A stretch of DNA of 5,954 nt from an uncultured Verrucomicrobiota bacterium (GTDB taxonomy: Bacteria; Verrucomicrobiota; Verrucomicrobiia; Palsa-1439): positions 1 to 5,954 of the forward strand of contig CAIKBP010000004.1 of assembly GCA_903825695.1 (NCBI GenBank). Direction: 5' to 3'. The position numbers and the translations under genes were made by a program. Below, one piece after another: positions 1 through 5,013 of this stretch. Within the stretch, counting starts at the first letter, position 1. The number at the start of each line of letters is the position of its first letter. Below the pieces are notes generated by a model. That model worked only from the letters and a program-made list of their open reading frames with translations. It made no database searches and had not been told where the DNA came from.

Positions 1-2
1 AG

Positions 3-392
3 GCAGATCCGCCTGCCGGCGGAGATTGGAAGCCCGTCCTCGACATGACCGTTGCCGACGACAAGTTGCGGCTCTTCATCTTTTACGGCGTCCACCAGTT
101 CTTGCGCGACAACGCGCGAAAGAAGAAATGGGGCGAAGGCAAGCTGCTCGCGGTCGTGTTGGAGAACATCGAAGTGCCTGTGTTTCTCTCACACGGCGTT
201 CACGACGTGGAGACTCAACTCAAAACGCTCAAGCTAGTCCTCGCAGAGATGAAAAAGGATTCACCGCTTCACAATCTCACCGAACTGGAACGCGACATTG
301 CCGCCACCGACGCCGAGATCGACCGTCTTGTCTATAAGCTATACGGCTTGGCAGAAGAGGAGATTCGGATCGTGGAGAGCGCGAACAAATGA
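3..392 (+). CDS. C-terminal end of a probable adenine-specific DNA methyltransferase / type IIG restriction-modification protein (5' truncated by window)
   Basis: The frame is open to the left edge with no stop, so this is the last 129 codons of a longer gene; the ATG at 45 is probably internal. The tail reads IAATDAEIDRLVYKLYGL followed by an EEEIRIVE-type ending. This is the usual C-terminus of large Eco57I/type IIG-like N6-adenine methyltransferase and restriction-modification proteins, where a helical 'TDxxIDxLVYxLYGLTEEEI' segment closes the target-recognition region. No catalytic motif (NPPY and so on) falls in the window, so the assignment rests on the tail alone. The stop at 390-392 overlaps a mini-ORF start, and a GIY-YIG nuclease gene follows 51 bases later, consistent with a restriction-type operon. 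The part before the tail (residues roughly 15-90) I do not recognise specifically. Confidence 0.62.
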   Translation, partial: ADPPAGGDWKPVLDMTVADDKLRLFIFYGVHQFLRDNARKKKWGEGKLLAVVLENIEVPVFLSHGVHDVETQLKTLKLVLAEMKKDSPLHNLTELERDIAATDAEIDRLVYKLYGLAEEEIRIVESANK

Positions 393-442
393 GCCGCCGC
401 CGCGCCGCCCTGTTTGGCAAAGCCTTCAAAGGAGAATCATGA
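389..442 (+). other. 17-codon mini-ORF bridging methyltransferase and nuclease genes
   Basis: ATG at 389 overlaps the upstream stop codon in an ATGA arrangement. The peptide is MSRRRAALFGKAFKGES, and its stop (440-442) ends one base before the ATG of the next gene at 444. The ribosome binding site of that next gene (AAAGGAG, 428-434) lies inside it. It could be a coupling minicistron that hands ribosomes on to the nuclease gene, the leftover start of a lost gene, or chance. I have no homology evidence that the peptide itself functions. Confidence 0.25.
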
Positions 443-443
443 T

Positions 444-1139
444 ATGCCAAAACGAAAACCGCTAGTTTGCCAGCATTTGGAAAACATTTCGCGTGACGTG
501 CTGGAGCAACATCAGGAGATCGTGAGGCAATATGTCCGCCACCGATGGGGGGTTTACGCGCTCTATCGCCGGGGTAAAATTTACTATGTGGGTCTGGCGG
601 GCAATCTGCGCAGTCGCCTCGTGCATCATCTAAAAGACCGTCACCATGATTCTTGGGACAGCTTCAGCGTTTACCTCACAATTGGCGACAGCCACCTGCG
701 TGAGTTGGAATCGCTCATCCTTCGCATCGTAAAACCATCTGGCAACAAGCAGAAAGGGAAGTTTGCTAAGTCAGAGGACCTCCGTCGTCGCTTTAAGCGG
801 GATTGGTATGCGAAGATGCGTCTCAGACTCAATGACCTGCTCGGCAGGCAACCCAGACTCGCGCTCCGAAAGCAAAAGGTTAGCAAAACGGATGGACGAA
901 AGCCGGTGTTGTCTGAATACACGAATAGCCCAATGACTTTGCGCGCCCGCCACAAGGGCAAAACCGTCTGGGCTTATGTCAGGAAGACCGGCTTGATTTG
1001 GTTTGCTGGAAGGCACTTCACCTCGCCTTCGCTGGCAGGTGCACATGCCGTAAAGCGTCGAACCTGCAATGGTTGGAAATTCTGGCAATACCAGCGCGCA
1101 CCTGGAGATTGGGTGGTTTTGGATAATTTGAGAAAATAA
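444..1139 (+). CDS. GIY-YIG nuclease with C-terminal RAMA domain
   Basis: A 231-aa protein with two parts. Residues about 33-102 form a GIY-YIG nuclease: GVY (36-38), YVG (48-50), the conserved arginine in LRSRL (R56/R58), the metal-binding glutamate in LRELESLILR (E87 or E89) and a late asparagine (N101). Residues about 162-230 match the RAMA domain (restriction enzyme adenine methylase associated): a LRARHKGKTVWA strand, an FAGRHFTSPSLAGAHAV helix segment, then NGWKFWQY and WVVLDNLRK. RAMA domains are thought to read modified DNA and are found on restriction and methylation proteins. I chose ATG 444 because AAAGGAG sits 9 bases upstream; a TTG at 414 would add ten residues with no clear ribosome site. 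The position after a methyltransferase-like gene suggests a restriction or modification-dependent nuclease role (inference). A homing-type nuclease is a less likely alternative given the RAMA tail. Confidence 0.85.
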   Translation: MPKRKPLVCQHLENISRDVLEQHQEIVRQYVRHRWGVYALYRRGKIYYVGLAGNLRSRLVHHLKDRHHDSWDSFSVYLTIGDSHLRELESLILRIVKPSGNKQKGKFAKSEDLRRRFKRDWYAKMRLRLNDLLGRQPRLALRKQKVSKTDGRKPVLSEYTNSPMTLRARHKGKTVWAYVRKTGLIWFAGRHFTSPSLAGAHAVKRRTCNGWKFWQYQRAPGDWVVLDNLRK

Positions 1140-1141
1140 AC

Positions 1142-1192
1142 ATGCACCTGCCAGCCGAGATTAAACTAGTCGAGGAGGGCGCCACGAAATGA
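1142..1192 (+). other. 16-codon mini-ORF joining nuclease gene to darT; possible gene-end remnant
   Basis: ATG 1142 begins two bases after the nuclease stop, and its TGA (1190-1192) overlaps the darT ATG (1189) as ATGA. The peptide MHLPAEIKLVEEGATK resembles the C-terminal tail of the methyltransferase-like gene at the left of the window (EEEIRIVESANK), and both end AAATGA. It contains the darT ribosome binding site (AGGAGGG, 1173-1179). It may be a relic of the end of an R-M gene, or a minicistron coupling darT translation to upstream genes. Confidence 0.25.
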
Positions 1193-1782
1193 AGCGCGAG
1201 GAGCTTAAGGAGCTTCACTACATCGCGGCCATCAGCAACGTGGCTTCGATCATGAGGCACGGCATACTGTCTCACAAAAAGGCGGAGAAAGTGCCGCATT
1301 ACTCGGTGGCCATGCAAGAGATTCAGGATCGTCGCGCTAAGAAGGTCGTTCCTAGCGGGCGTCCACTCCACGACTACGTCAATCTCTACATCTGCGCGCG
1401 TAATAAGATGCTCTTTAAGCGGAGGGACCGCCACGGGGACTTGTGCGTGTTGCGCGTCTCGACAGATGTGTTGGATTTGCCGAATGTCGTGCTGACCGAC
1501 CAGAATGCGTCGAGCAGATGGGCGCGTTTCACCCCTGCGCCAGAGGGCCTAGAAATTGTGAATAGAGAGCTTGTCTTTGCGGAGTATTGGACGCATCCTG
1601 AGAACGAGATTGAGGAGTTTCGTCATGGGTCAATTAAATGTGCCGAAGTCCTTGTTCCAGATCGAGTTGACCCTCGGCATATTGACGGCGCGTACGTGTC
1701 CGGGATGGAGGCCAAGCGCGCGTTGGAAGTGTTAGACTTAAGTATCAGCGTAACGGTCGACCCGCATTTGTTTTTTAAATGA
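1189..1782 (+). CDS. darT: DarT: DNA ADP-ribosyltransferase toxin (DUF4433 family)
   Basis: A 197-aa protein of the DarT family, which uses NAD+ to ADP-ribosylate a base (thymidine in the best studied members) in single-stranded DNA, blocking replication. Visible family landmarks are LHYIAAISNVASIMRHGILSH (9-29, NAD-binding entry with H10), EIQDRRAKK with R48/R49, VPSGRPLHDYVNLY (54-67), and the C-terminal CAEVLVPDRV segment (151-160). E153 in that segment aligns with the catalytic glutamate of Thermus DarT (E160). Length is normal, so the toxin looks intact. A strong AGGAGGG lies 9 bases before ATG 1189. darG follows after 13 bases, the usual toxin-antitoxin order. DarTG systems are known both as toxin-antitoxin modules and as anti-phage abortive systems; the neighbouring restriction-type genes favour defence here. 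Which base and motif it modifies cannot be read from sequence alone. Confidence 0.95.
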   Translation: MKREELKELHYIAAISNVASIMRHGILSHKKAEKVPHYSVAMQEIQDRRAKKVVPSGRPLHDYVNLYICARNKMLFKRRDRHGDLCVLRVSTDVLDLPNVVLTDQNASSRWARFTPAPEGLEIVNRELVFAEYWTHPENEIEEFRHGSIKCAEVLVPDRVDPRHIDGAYVSGMEAKRALEVLDLSISVTVDPHLFFK

Positions 1783-1795
1783 GGAGGATGGTGCG

Positions 1796-2923
1796 ATGAT
1801 TAATGTATTGGTCGGCGATCTGTTTAAGTCCAAGGCTCAGACGCTGGTCAACACCGTCAACTGCGTTGGAATTATGGGCAAGGGTGTGGCGCTTGAGTTT
1901 AAGAAGCGTTTTTCCGATATGTTCGAGGACTACGCTTTGCGATGCAAAGGTGGCGAGGTCAAACTGGGGCGACCGTACCTTTACAAGTCGGCTGTGCCTC
2001 CGTGGATATTGAATTTCCCCACCAAAGGTGATTGGCGAGCGATCACAAACTTGCAGGACATCATCCATGGGTTGGAATACCTGCTTGAGCATTACCAAGA
2101 GTGGGGCATCGCGTCGCTGGCTGTGCCGCCGCTGGGTTGTGGGCACGGGCAACTGGAATGGCGGATAGTCGGCCCAACGCTCTACAGGTATCTGAGTCAC
2201 ATGAAGATTCCCGTGGAGCTTTATGCCCCGCATGGAACGCCACACGAAGAACTACAGACTTCGTTCTTGGGAGATGCTGGCACGAAAGACGATTTACCCC
2301 TTGCGATGCCGAAACCACAATGGATTCGGCCTGAATGGGTCGCGTTAACGGAAATACTTCGCCGTTTGGAAGCTCAGCCTTACCACTGGCCTGTCGGCCG
2401 CACGACCTTTCAGAAAATCGCCTACGTTGCGACCGAAGAAGGACTGGATACCGGCCTGCATTATCGGCGCGGCAGCTACGGTCCATTTTCTTCCGAGGTA
2501 AAAGGGCTGATCAGCAGGCTGCAGAATCATGGTTTGGTCGAAGAACACCGGCTCGGCAGCATGTTCCATATTCGTGTCGGCCACACCTACGAGGACGCGC
2601 GAAAGGCCTACGAGCAATCGCTCCGACAATTTGAACGAGCCATCGAGAAAACCGTTGATCTGTTCATGCGTCTGGACACGAATCAAGCTGAACTTGTTGC
2701 CACAGTATTATTCGCAGCGCGTTCTTTGGAGCGGGAAGGTCAGCAGCAACCCTCGGAACAGGACGTTCTCCGGGCAGTCATGCAGTGGAAACAGAAGCGA
2801 AGGCCGCCGCTGAATGCGCAGGAGGTCTCATTCACGATCCGCAACCTCGCCGCACTCGGTTGGCTCAATGTCAAGGCGAGTGGGGACTTGCCGTTGCCAG
2901 AAGGAGAGCTACAAGCGGCGTAG
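1796..2923 (+). CDS. darG: DarG: macrodomain DNA ADP-ribosylglycohydrolase antitoxin
   Basis: A 375-aa two-domain antitoxin. Residues about 1-150 are a macrodomain: NVLVGDLFKSKAQTLVNTVNC with N22, the GIMGKGVALEFKKRF loop (25-39), ILNFPTKGDWR (71-81) and VPPLGCGHGQLEW (110-122). K77 in NFPTKGDW corresponds to the lysine needed for de-ADP-ribosylation in Thermus DarG. It removes ADP-ribose from DNA bases modified by DarT. Residues about 175-375 are the C-terminal domain characteristic of DarG (RPEWVALTEILRR, FQKIAYVATEEGL, YRRGSYGPFS), which in studied systems binds DarT directly and blocks it. ATG 1796 has GGAGG at 1783-1787, eight bases upstream. The gene appears complete, and no obvious terminator follows before the direct repeat. 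Confidence 0.95.
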   Translation: MINVLVGDLFKSKAQTLVNTVNCVGIMGKGVALEFKKRFSDMFEDYALRCKGGEVKLGRPYLYKSAVPPWILNFPTKGDWRAITNLQDIIHGLEYLLEHYQEWGIASLAVPPLGCGHGQLEWRIVGPTLYRYLSHMKIPVELYAPHGTPHEELQTSFLGDAGTKDDLPLAMPKPQWIRPEWVALTEILRRLEAQPYHWPVGRTTFQKIAYVATEEGLDTGLHYRRGSYGPFSSEVKGLISRLQNHGLVEEHRLGSMFHIRVGHTYEDARKAYEQSLRQFERAIEKTVDLFMRLDTNQAELVATVLFAARSLEREGQQQPSEQDVLRAVMQWKQKRRPPLNAQEVSFTIRNLAALGWLNVKASGDLPLPEGELQAA

Positions 2924-2967
2924 CTATCGTCAGTCAGCAGGGTCAACGCTCGTTGATCAGCGAGGTA

Positions 2968-3015
2968 AACTCTCGACTCTTGACAGCGCATCCAGCGAAT
3001 GCCGATTCATGCCCG
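2968..3015. repeat. Direct repeat, copy 1 (48 bp, downstream of darG)
   Basis: This 48-base stretch matches 5014-5061 at 47 of 48 positions, the only difference being C3003 against G5049. The similarity is preceded in both places by the octamer GTCAGTCA (here 2929-2936) and a shared ATCAGCG (from 2956), so the related segment is nearer 90 bases with gaps. It contains a perfect TTGACA (2980-2985), a small GAAT/ATTC hairpin whose loop holds the single mismatch, and no coding homology I recognise. Just upstream is a palindrome, GGTCAACG-CT-CGTTGATC (2941-2958). Confidence 0.9.
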
Positions 3016-3100
3016 TTGCCTCGATGCCCTCTACGAAAAACTTATCGCGCCTCTTCTGCCGAAGCCGCCTAAAAAGCGTCGTACGACGAAAGCGCCATAA
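2999..3100 (+). other. Short open frame overlapping the repeat (33 codons), possible gene-tail remnant
   Basis: From ATG 2999 to TAA 3098-3100 the frame encodes MPIHARCLDALYEKLIAP, then LLPKPPKKRRTTKAP. The composition (amphipathic helix, proline, then a basic lysine/arginine tail) looks like the C-terminus of a DNA-associated protein rather than random sequence. There is no ribosome binding site at this ATG, the frame is closed by a TGA at 2981, and no homologue is recalled. It could be debris of a gene cut by recombination at the repeat. Function unknown. Confidence 0.2.
3071..3088 (-). terminator. Candidate intrinsic terminator of the three-gene leftward operon
   Basis: Read on the minus strand, the perfect palindrome CGTCGTACGACG (3077-3088) is followed by CTTTTT (3076-3071). 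It lies 18 bases beyond the stop of the last gene of the leftward operon (3107). The stem is short once a loop is allowed, so termination may be weak or need Rho. Confidence 0.4.
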
Positions 3101-3106
3101 AGCTAC

Positions 3107-3340
3107 CTATTTACCTTGGGCGTAGACTACCATGCGCCACTGAATCGTGCCCTGGCTCGCGTTGTGTTGATGATGGTTCTGGGGCGGCAGCGGATTTCCG
3201 CCATTGGATGCAATCTCGTGCCCGCAACCTTCGCAGCGATAGATGCCCGAGTGTGGTGTAGTTGCGCCCGGTTTATGCAGAACGTCGAAAGCTGCATCGG
3301 TCGATGTGCCTAAATACTGAGAGTACTTATATAGTGCCAT
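3107..3340 (-). CDS. Small CxxC/HHxH zinc-ribbon-like protein (77 aa)
   Basis: Third gene of the leftward operon. The protein MALYKYSQYLGTST... carries SGIYRCEGCGHEIASN (31-46), then LPPQNHHQH (51-59), then a QWRMVVYAQ strand. The cysteines C36 and C39 with histidines H56, H57 and H59 make a single plausible metal (zinc) site. I recall small bacterial proteins with the same 'PHSGIYRCxxCG...LPPQNHHQH...WRL' pattern, sometimes labelled 'protein L', of unknown function. The start was set at 3340 rather than 3361 because GAAGGA lies about 8 bases before it and the family begins MALY. The gap to the preceding gene is 24 bases. There is no signal peptide or membrane segment, so it is probably cytosolic. 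Confidence 0.8.
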   Translation of the reverse strand: MALYKYSQYLGTSTDAAFDVLHKPGATTPHSGIYRCEGCGHEIASNGGNPLPPQNHHQHNASQGTIQWRMVVYAQGK

Positions 3341-3364
3341 GTGTGTTTCCTTCTCGCGCAAAGC

Positions 3365-3574
3365 TCAGCGCGTCGAGCCGCCAATGCAATAGGCGCAGTT
3401 GTCGTATCCGTCGGCATGAGCAGCCGACAGGGAGTTGTAGGGTTTGTCGTGCTTTGCCGTGATAATCTCATCGATTTGGCAACTGGTCCTTTCATTATCC
3501 AAATCGTGAACTTCCATCTTGTGTGTGTTTCCGAGATACTGCTCACCGTTCATGTTACCTGTGTGTCTACGCAT
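3365..3574 (-). CDS. Small conserved CxxC protein ending NCAYCIGGSTR (69 aa)
   Basis: Middle gene of the leftward operon. The sequence contains MNGEQYLGN (8-16), EVHDLDNERTSCQIDEII (21-38), and the C-terminal SAAHADGYDNCAYCIGG (50-66). C32, C60 and C63, with H53, could bind zinc. The 'VHDLDNE...CQIDEII...AHxxGYDNCAYCIGGS' pattern recurs in small uncharacterised bacterial proteins as far as I recall; no function is known. Candidate starts are 3574, 3553 (MNGEQ) and 3517 (MEVHD). I chose 3574 because an AAAGG element lies 11 bases upstream and the extra residues (MRRHTGN) look conserved in type, but 3553 is nearly as good. The +strand overlapping frame at 3341-3610 is its shadow. Confidence 0.78.
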   Translation of the reverse strand: MRRHTGNMNGEQYLGNTHKMEVHDLDNERTSCQIDEIITAKHDKPYNSLSAAHADGYDNCAYCIGGSTR

Positions 3575-3618
3575 GTTAGTCTCTACCTTTCTCTGTGTTC
3601 TGCCGTTTGACTCGCACG

Positions 3619-3849
3619 TTAGTGTTTAGTATCCTTCGGCGGACACGGATCATTCCCGTAGCTATCCTTGTCGCGGATCTTACCGTCGCGACCGTGAATC
3701 ACCACTTCCGAATGTTCGTGTCTGGCAATCCGTACCGCATCACGAATTGCACGATCTTGCGTGGGCTGAATAGAGGAGGCACGCGCGTTGCGTTCTCCGA
3801 CTACACCCCAGCCGCCCGGTCGGGGAACTACATGTTGGCTCTTTCCCAT
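3619..3849 (-). CDS. DUF2188 family small protein (76 aa)
   Basis: First gene of the leftward operon. It begins MGKSQHVVPRPGGWGVVGE, continues through a TQDRAIRDAVRIARHEHSEVV helix, and ends IHGRDGKIRDKDSYGNDPCP. This is the standard DUF2188 layout: an N-terminal 'HVVP..GGW.V.GE', a helix, then 'SEVVIHGRDGxIRDKDSYGNDPxPP'. Its function is not established. A near-perfect ribosome binding site (AAAGGAGGTGA) sits just upstream, so high expression is expected once transcribed. The promoter between it and the XRE gene is covered by palindromic operators, implying repression. Two further small genes follow at 44 and 24 base spacings. Confidence 0.9.
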   Translation of the reverse strand: MGKSQHVVPRPGGWGVVGERNARASSIQPTQDRAIRDAVRIARHEHSEVVIHGRDGKIRDKDSYGNDPCPPKDTKH

Positions 3850-3884
3850 TTTCAGTCACCTCCTTTCTGGTCTTAAGATTGTGG

Positions 3885-3912
3885 TTGACTATATACCACA
3901 GTGTGGTGTAAT
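3885..3912 (+). promoter_or_regulatory. Sigma70-like promoter of the XRE-immA operon
   Basis: TTGACT (3885-3890) and TGTAAT (3907-3912) are separated by 16 bases, with a predicted transcription start near 3919. The spacer is filled by the inner operator palindrome and the hexamers overlap half-sites, a classical autorepression layout. A CCGC/GCGG hairpin (3946-3957) lies in the predicted leader. Confidence 0.6.
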
Positions 3913-3917
3913 TTCAA
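3888..3917 (-). promoter_or_regulatory. Sigma70-like promoter of the DUF2188 operon
   Basis: On the minus strand TTGAAA (3917-3912) is followed after 16 bases by TATATA (3895-3890), or after 18 bases by TATAGT (3893-3888). The start would be near 3881, about 30 bases before the DUF2188 ATG. The promoter overlaps the opposing promoter almost completely, so polymerases compete for one site and the operator blocks both. Confidence 0.6.
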
Positions 3918-3985
3918 CCACATTCGAAGGCGAGACATGAAAAGACCGCGTGCGCGGCGGCCTACAAGTAGCGCAGGAGGGTACG

Positions 3986-4384
3986 ATGAGCTTGGGCGAT
4001 CTTGTGAAGGATTTGCGCATTGCGCAGAAGAAGACGCTGCGGCAGTTCTGTCTGGATCACGGGCATGACCCGAGCAACTGGAGCAAGCTGGAGCGGGGGG
4101 TGAACCCGCCACCGTATGACGACAAGACGTTGGAGCAGTGGGCGCGGCAGTTGGGATTGAAACCCGGCACGGAGGGGTGGCAGGACTTTATGGATCGAGC
4201 CGCCGTTGCCCGTGGGCAGATTCCCAAGCATGTGTTGAGCGACGAGGAGTTGCTGAAGAAGTTGCCGGCATTCTTCCGATCCATTAGAGGGGCAGAGTTG
4301 ACGGAAAAGCAATTGGATGAGTTCATTCGGATTGTGAAGGAGCTGCACACGCCAGATGAGAGTCCCCGTTCCACGGCGAAGTGA
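3986..4384 (+). CDS. XRE-family helix-turn-helix transcriptional repressor
   Basis: A 132-aa protein with an N-terminal Cro/CI-type helix-turn-helix: GDLVKDLRIAQKKTLRQFCLDHGHDPSNWSKLERG (4-38), where LRQFCLDHG and DPSNWSKLERG are the two DNA-reading helices, ending with TLEQWARQLGL. Residues about 80-120 (ILSDEELLKKLPAFFRS-type, then TEKQLDEFIRIVKEL) form a helical C-terminal part of the kind seen in repressors paired with ImmA/IrrE proteases, likely for dimerisation and cleavage control. Start ATG 3986 has AGGAGG at 3975-3980, five bases away; an upstream GTG at 3950 has no ribosome site. It overlaps the protease gene by 29 bases. I infer that it binds the TGTGGT-N9-ACCACA operators upstream and represses itself and the leftward small-gene operon. 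Confidence 0.9.
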   Translation: MSLGDLVKDLRIAQKKTLRQFCLDHGHDPSNWSKLERGVNPPPYDDKTLEQWARQLGLKPGTEGWQDFMDRAAVARGQIPKHVLSDEELLKKLPAFFRSIRGAELTEKQLDEFIRIVKELHTPDESPRSTAK

Positions 4385-4982
4385 TCCAGAGATTTGGACA
4401 GTGGTCGAGGAGTTCCGCTGTCGCCGTGACATCCGGCCTTATGCCACGGTACCGGTGGATGTGTTTGCGATTGCCGACATCGTATTGCGACTCGATCTGA
4501 TTTACTTTCCATCACTCTACGACAAGTTTAAAGTCGATGCTGCTATCCAATTTGATCTGGCAGGCATCCTCATTGATAAGCAGGCGTACGAGGATTTCGA
4601 GAACGGAGACCGCTGGGAGGAGAAACGCCTGCGTTACTCCGTCGCCCACGAACTGGGGCATTACGTACTTCACGAAAAGGAAATCAGGGCCAGTTCATTC
4701 GAGAGCATCGCCGATTTCAAGAAGTGGGCCGGTCGGCGGGATGATTGCGACAGCGCCGAGTATCAAGCGTACGAATTCGCTGGTCGTCTGCTTGTTCCCG
4801 CGGACATGCTCGTAAAAGTCTATGATGAATGTTGCACTATGGAAGATCGTCGTGACAAAGCTTGGCGAGATCGTCCGGCGGCCCGGTCAAACTTGGCGAA
4901 GAAGATCGCGCCACGGTTTGGTGTGAACCGACCGGTGATCGAAGTTCGTTTCCATCGGGATGGACTTTGGCCGGCCGAGTAA
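4356..4982 (+). CDS. ImmA/IrrE-family (M78-type) zinc metallopeptidase
   Basis: A 208-aa protein with the zincin motif SVAHELGHYVLH: H98 and H102 as zinc ligands and E99 as the catalytic base. This is followed by EYQAYEFAGRLLVP (135-148), the family 'ExxAxxFAxxLLxP' signature supplying the third ligand (E135). The N-terminal VPVDVFAIADIVLRLDLIYF (33-52) is the typical lead-in helix of this family. Known relatives cut the DNA-binding repressor encoded next to them (ImmR, DdrO) when a stress signal arrives. Its gene overlaps the XRE gene by 29 bases in another frame, so translation is probably coupled; AAGGAG (4337-4342) is 13 bases away, rather far. A GTG at 4401 is an alternative start. All catalytic residues are present. 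The inferred substrate is the adjacent XRE protein. Confidence 0.92.
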   Translation: MRVPVPRRSDPEIWTVVEEFRCRRDIRPYATVPVDVFAIADIVLRLDLIYFPSLYDKFKVDAAIQFDLAGILIDKQAYEDFENGDRWEEKRLRYSVAHELGHYVLHEKEIRASSFESIADFKKWAGRRDDCDSAEYQAYEFAGRLLVPADMLVKVYDECCTMEDRRDKAWRDRPAARSNLAKKIAPRFGVNRPVIEVRFHRDGLWPAE

Positions 4983-5013
4983 GGGGTCAGTCAATCAGCG
5001 GGTTGGCGGGATC

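Larger units (their letters stand above)
3880..3922. promoter_or_regulatory. Double palindromic operator in the divergent promoter region
   Basis: Two 21-bp units with the same pattern lie one base apart: TGTGGT-N9-ACCACA at 3880-3900 and again at 3902-3922. They create a long symmetric region centred on G3901, with outer arms TGTGGTTGA / TCAACCACA and an inner ACCACA-G-TGTGGT. Centre-to-centre spacing of 22 bp puts both sites on one face of the helix. Four TGTGGT half-sites suggest two dimers binding cooperatively, most likely the adjacent XRE protein. The element covers the core of both divergent promoters, so binding should shut both operons at once. Confidence 0.85.

Noticed and set aside
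1775..2245. Minus-strand 156-codon frame opposite darG
   Set aside because: Long only because the codon pattern of the macrodomain leaves the antisense frame open; no motif and no start signals.
2929..3015. Integron attC site or cassette recombination site
   Set aside because: The repeat has no matching RYYYAAC/GTTRRRY ends and no long imperfect palindrome folding the whole element, and no integrase is present.
3341..3610. Plus-strand 89-codon frame opposite the small CxxC genes
   Set aside because: It is antisense to two genes with recognisable conserved motifs and good ribosome sites; its own sequence is hydrophobic shadow with no family pattern.
3595..3876. Plus-strand 93-codon frame opposite the DUF2188 gene
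   Set aside because: Fully antisense to the clear DUF2188 protein, and it crosses the DUF2188 ribosome binding site. It is a shadow frame.
3937..4068. ATG 3937 frame beginning MKRPRARR upstream of the XRE gene
   Set aside because: Overlaps the XRE gene out of frame, no ribosome site and no motif; the region is better explained as the XRE leader with a small hairpin.
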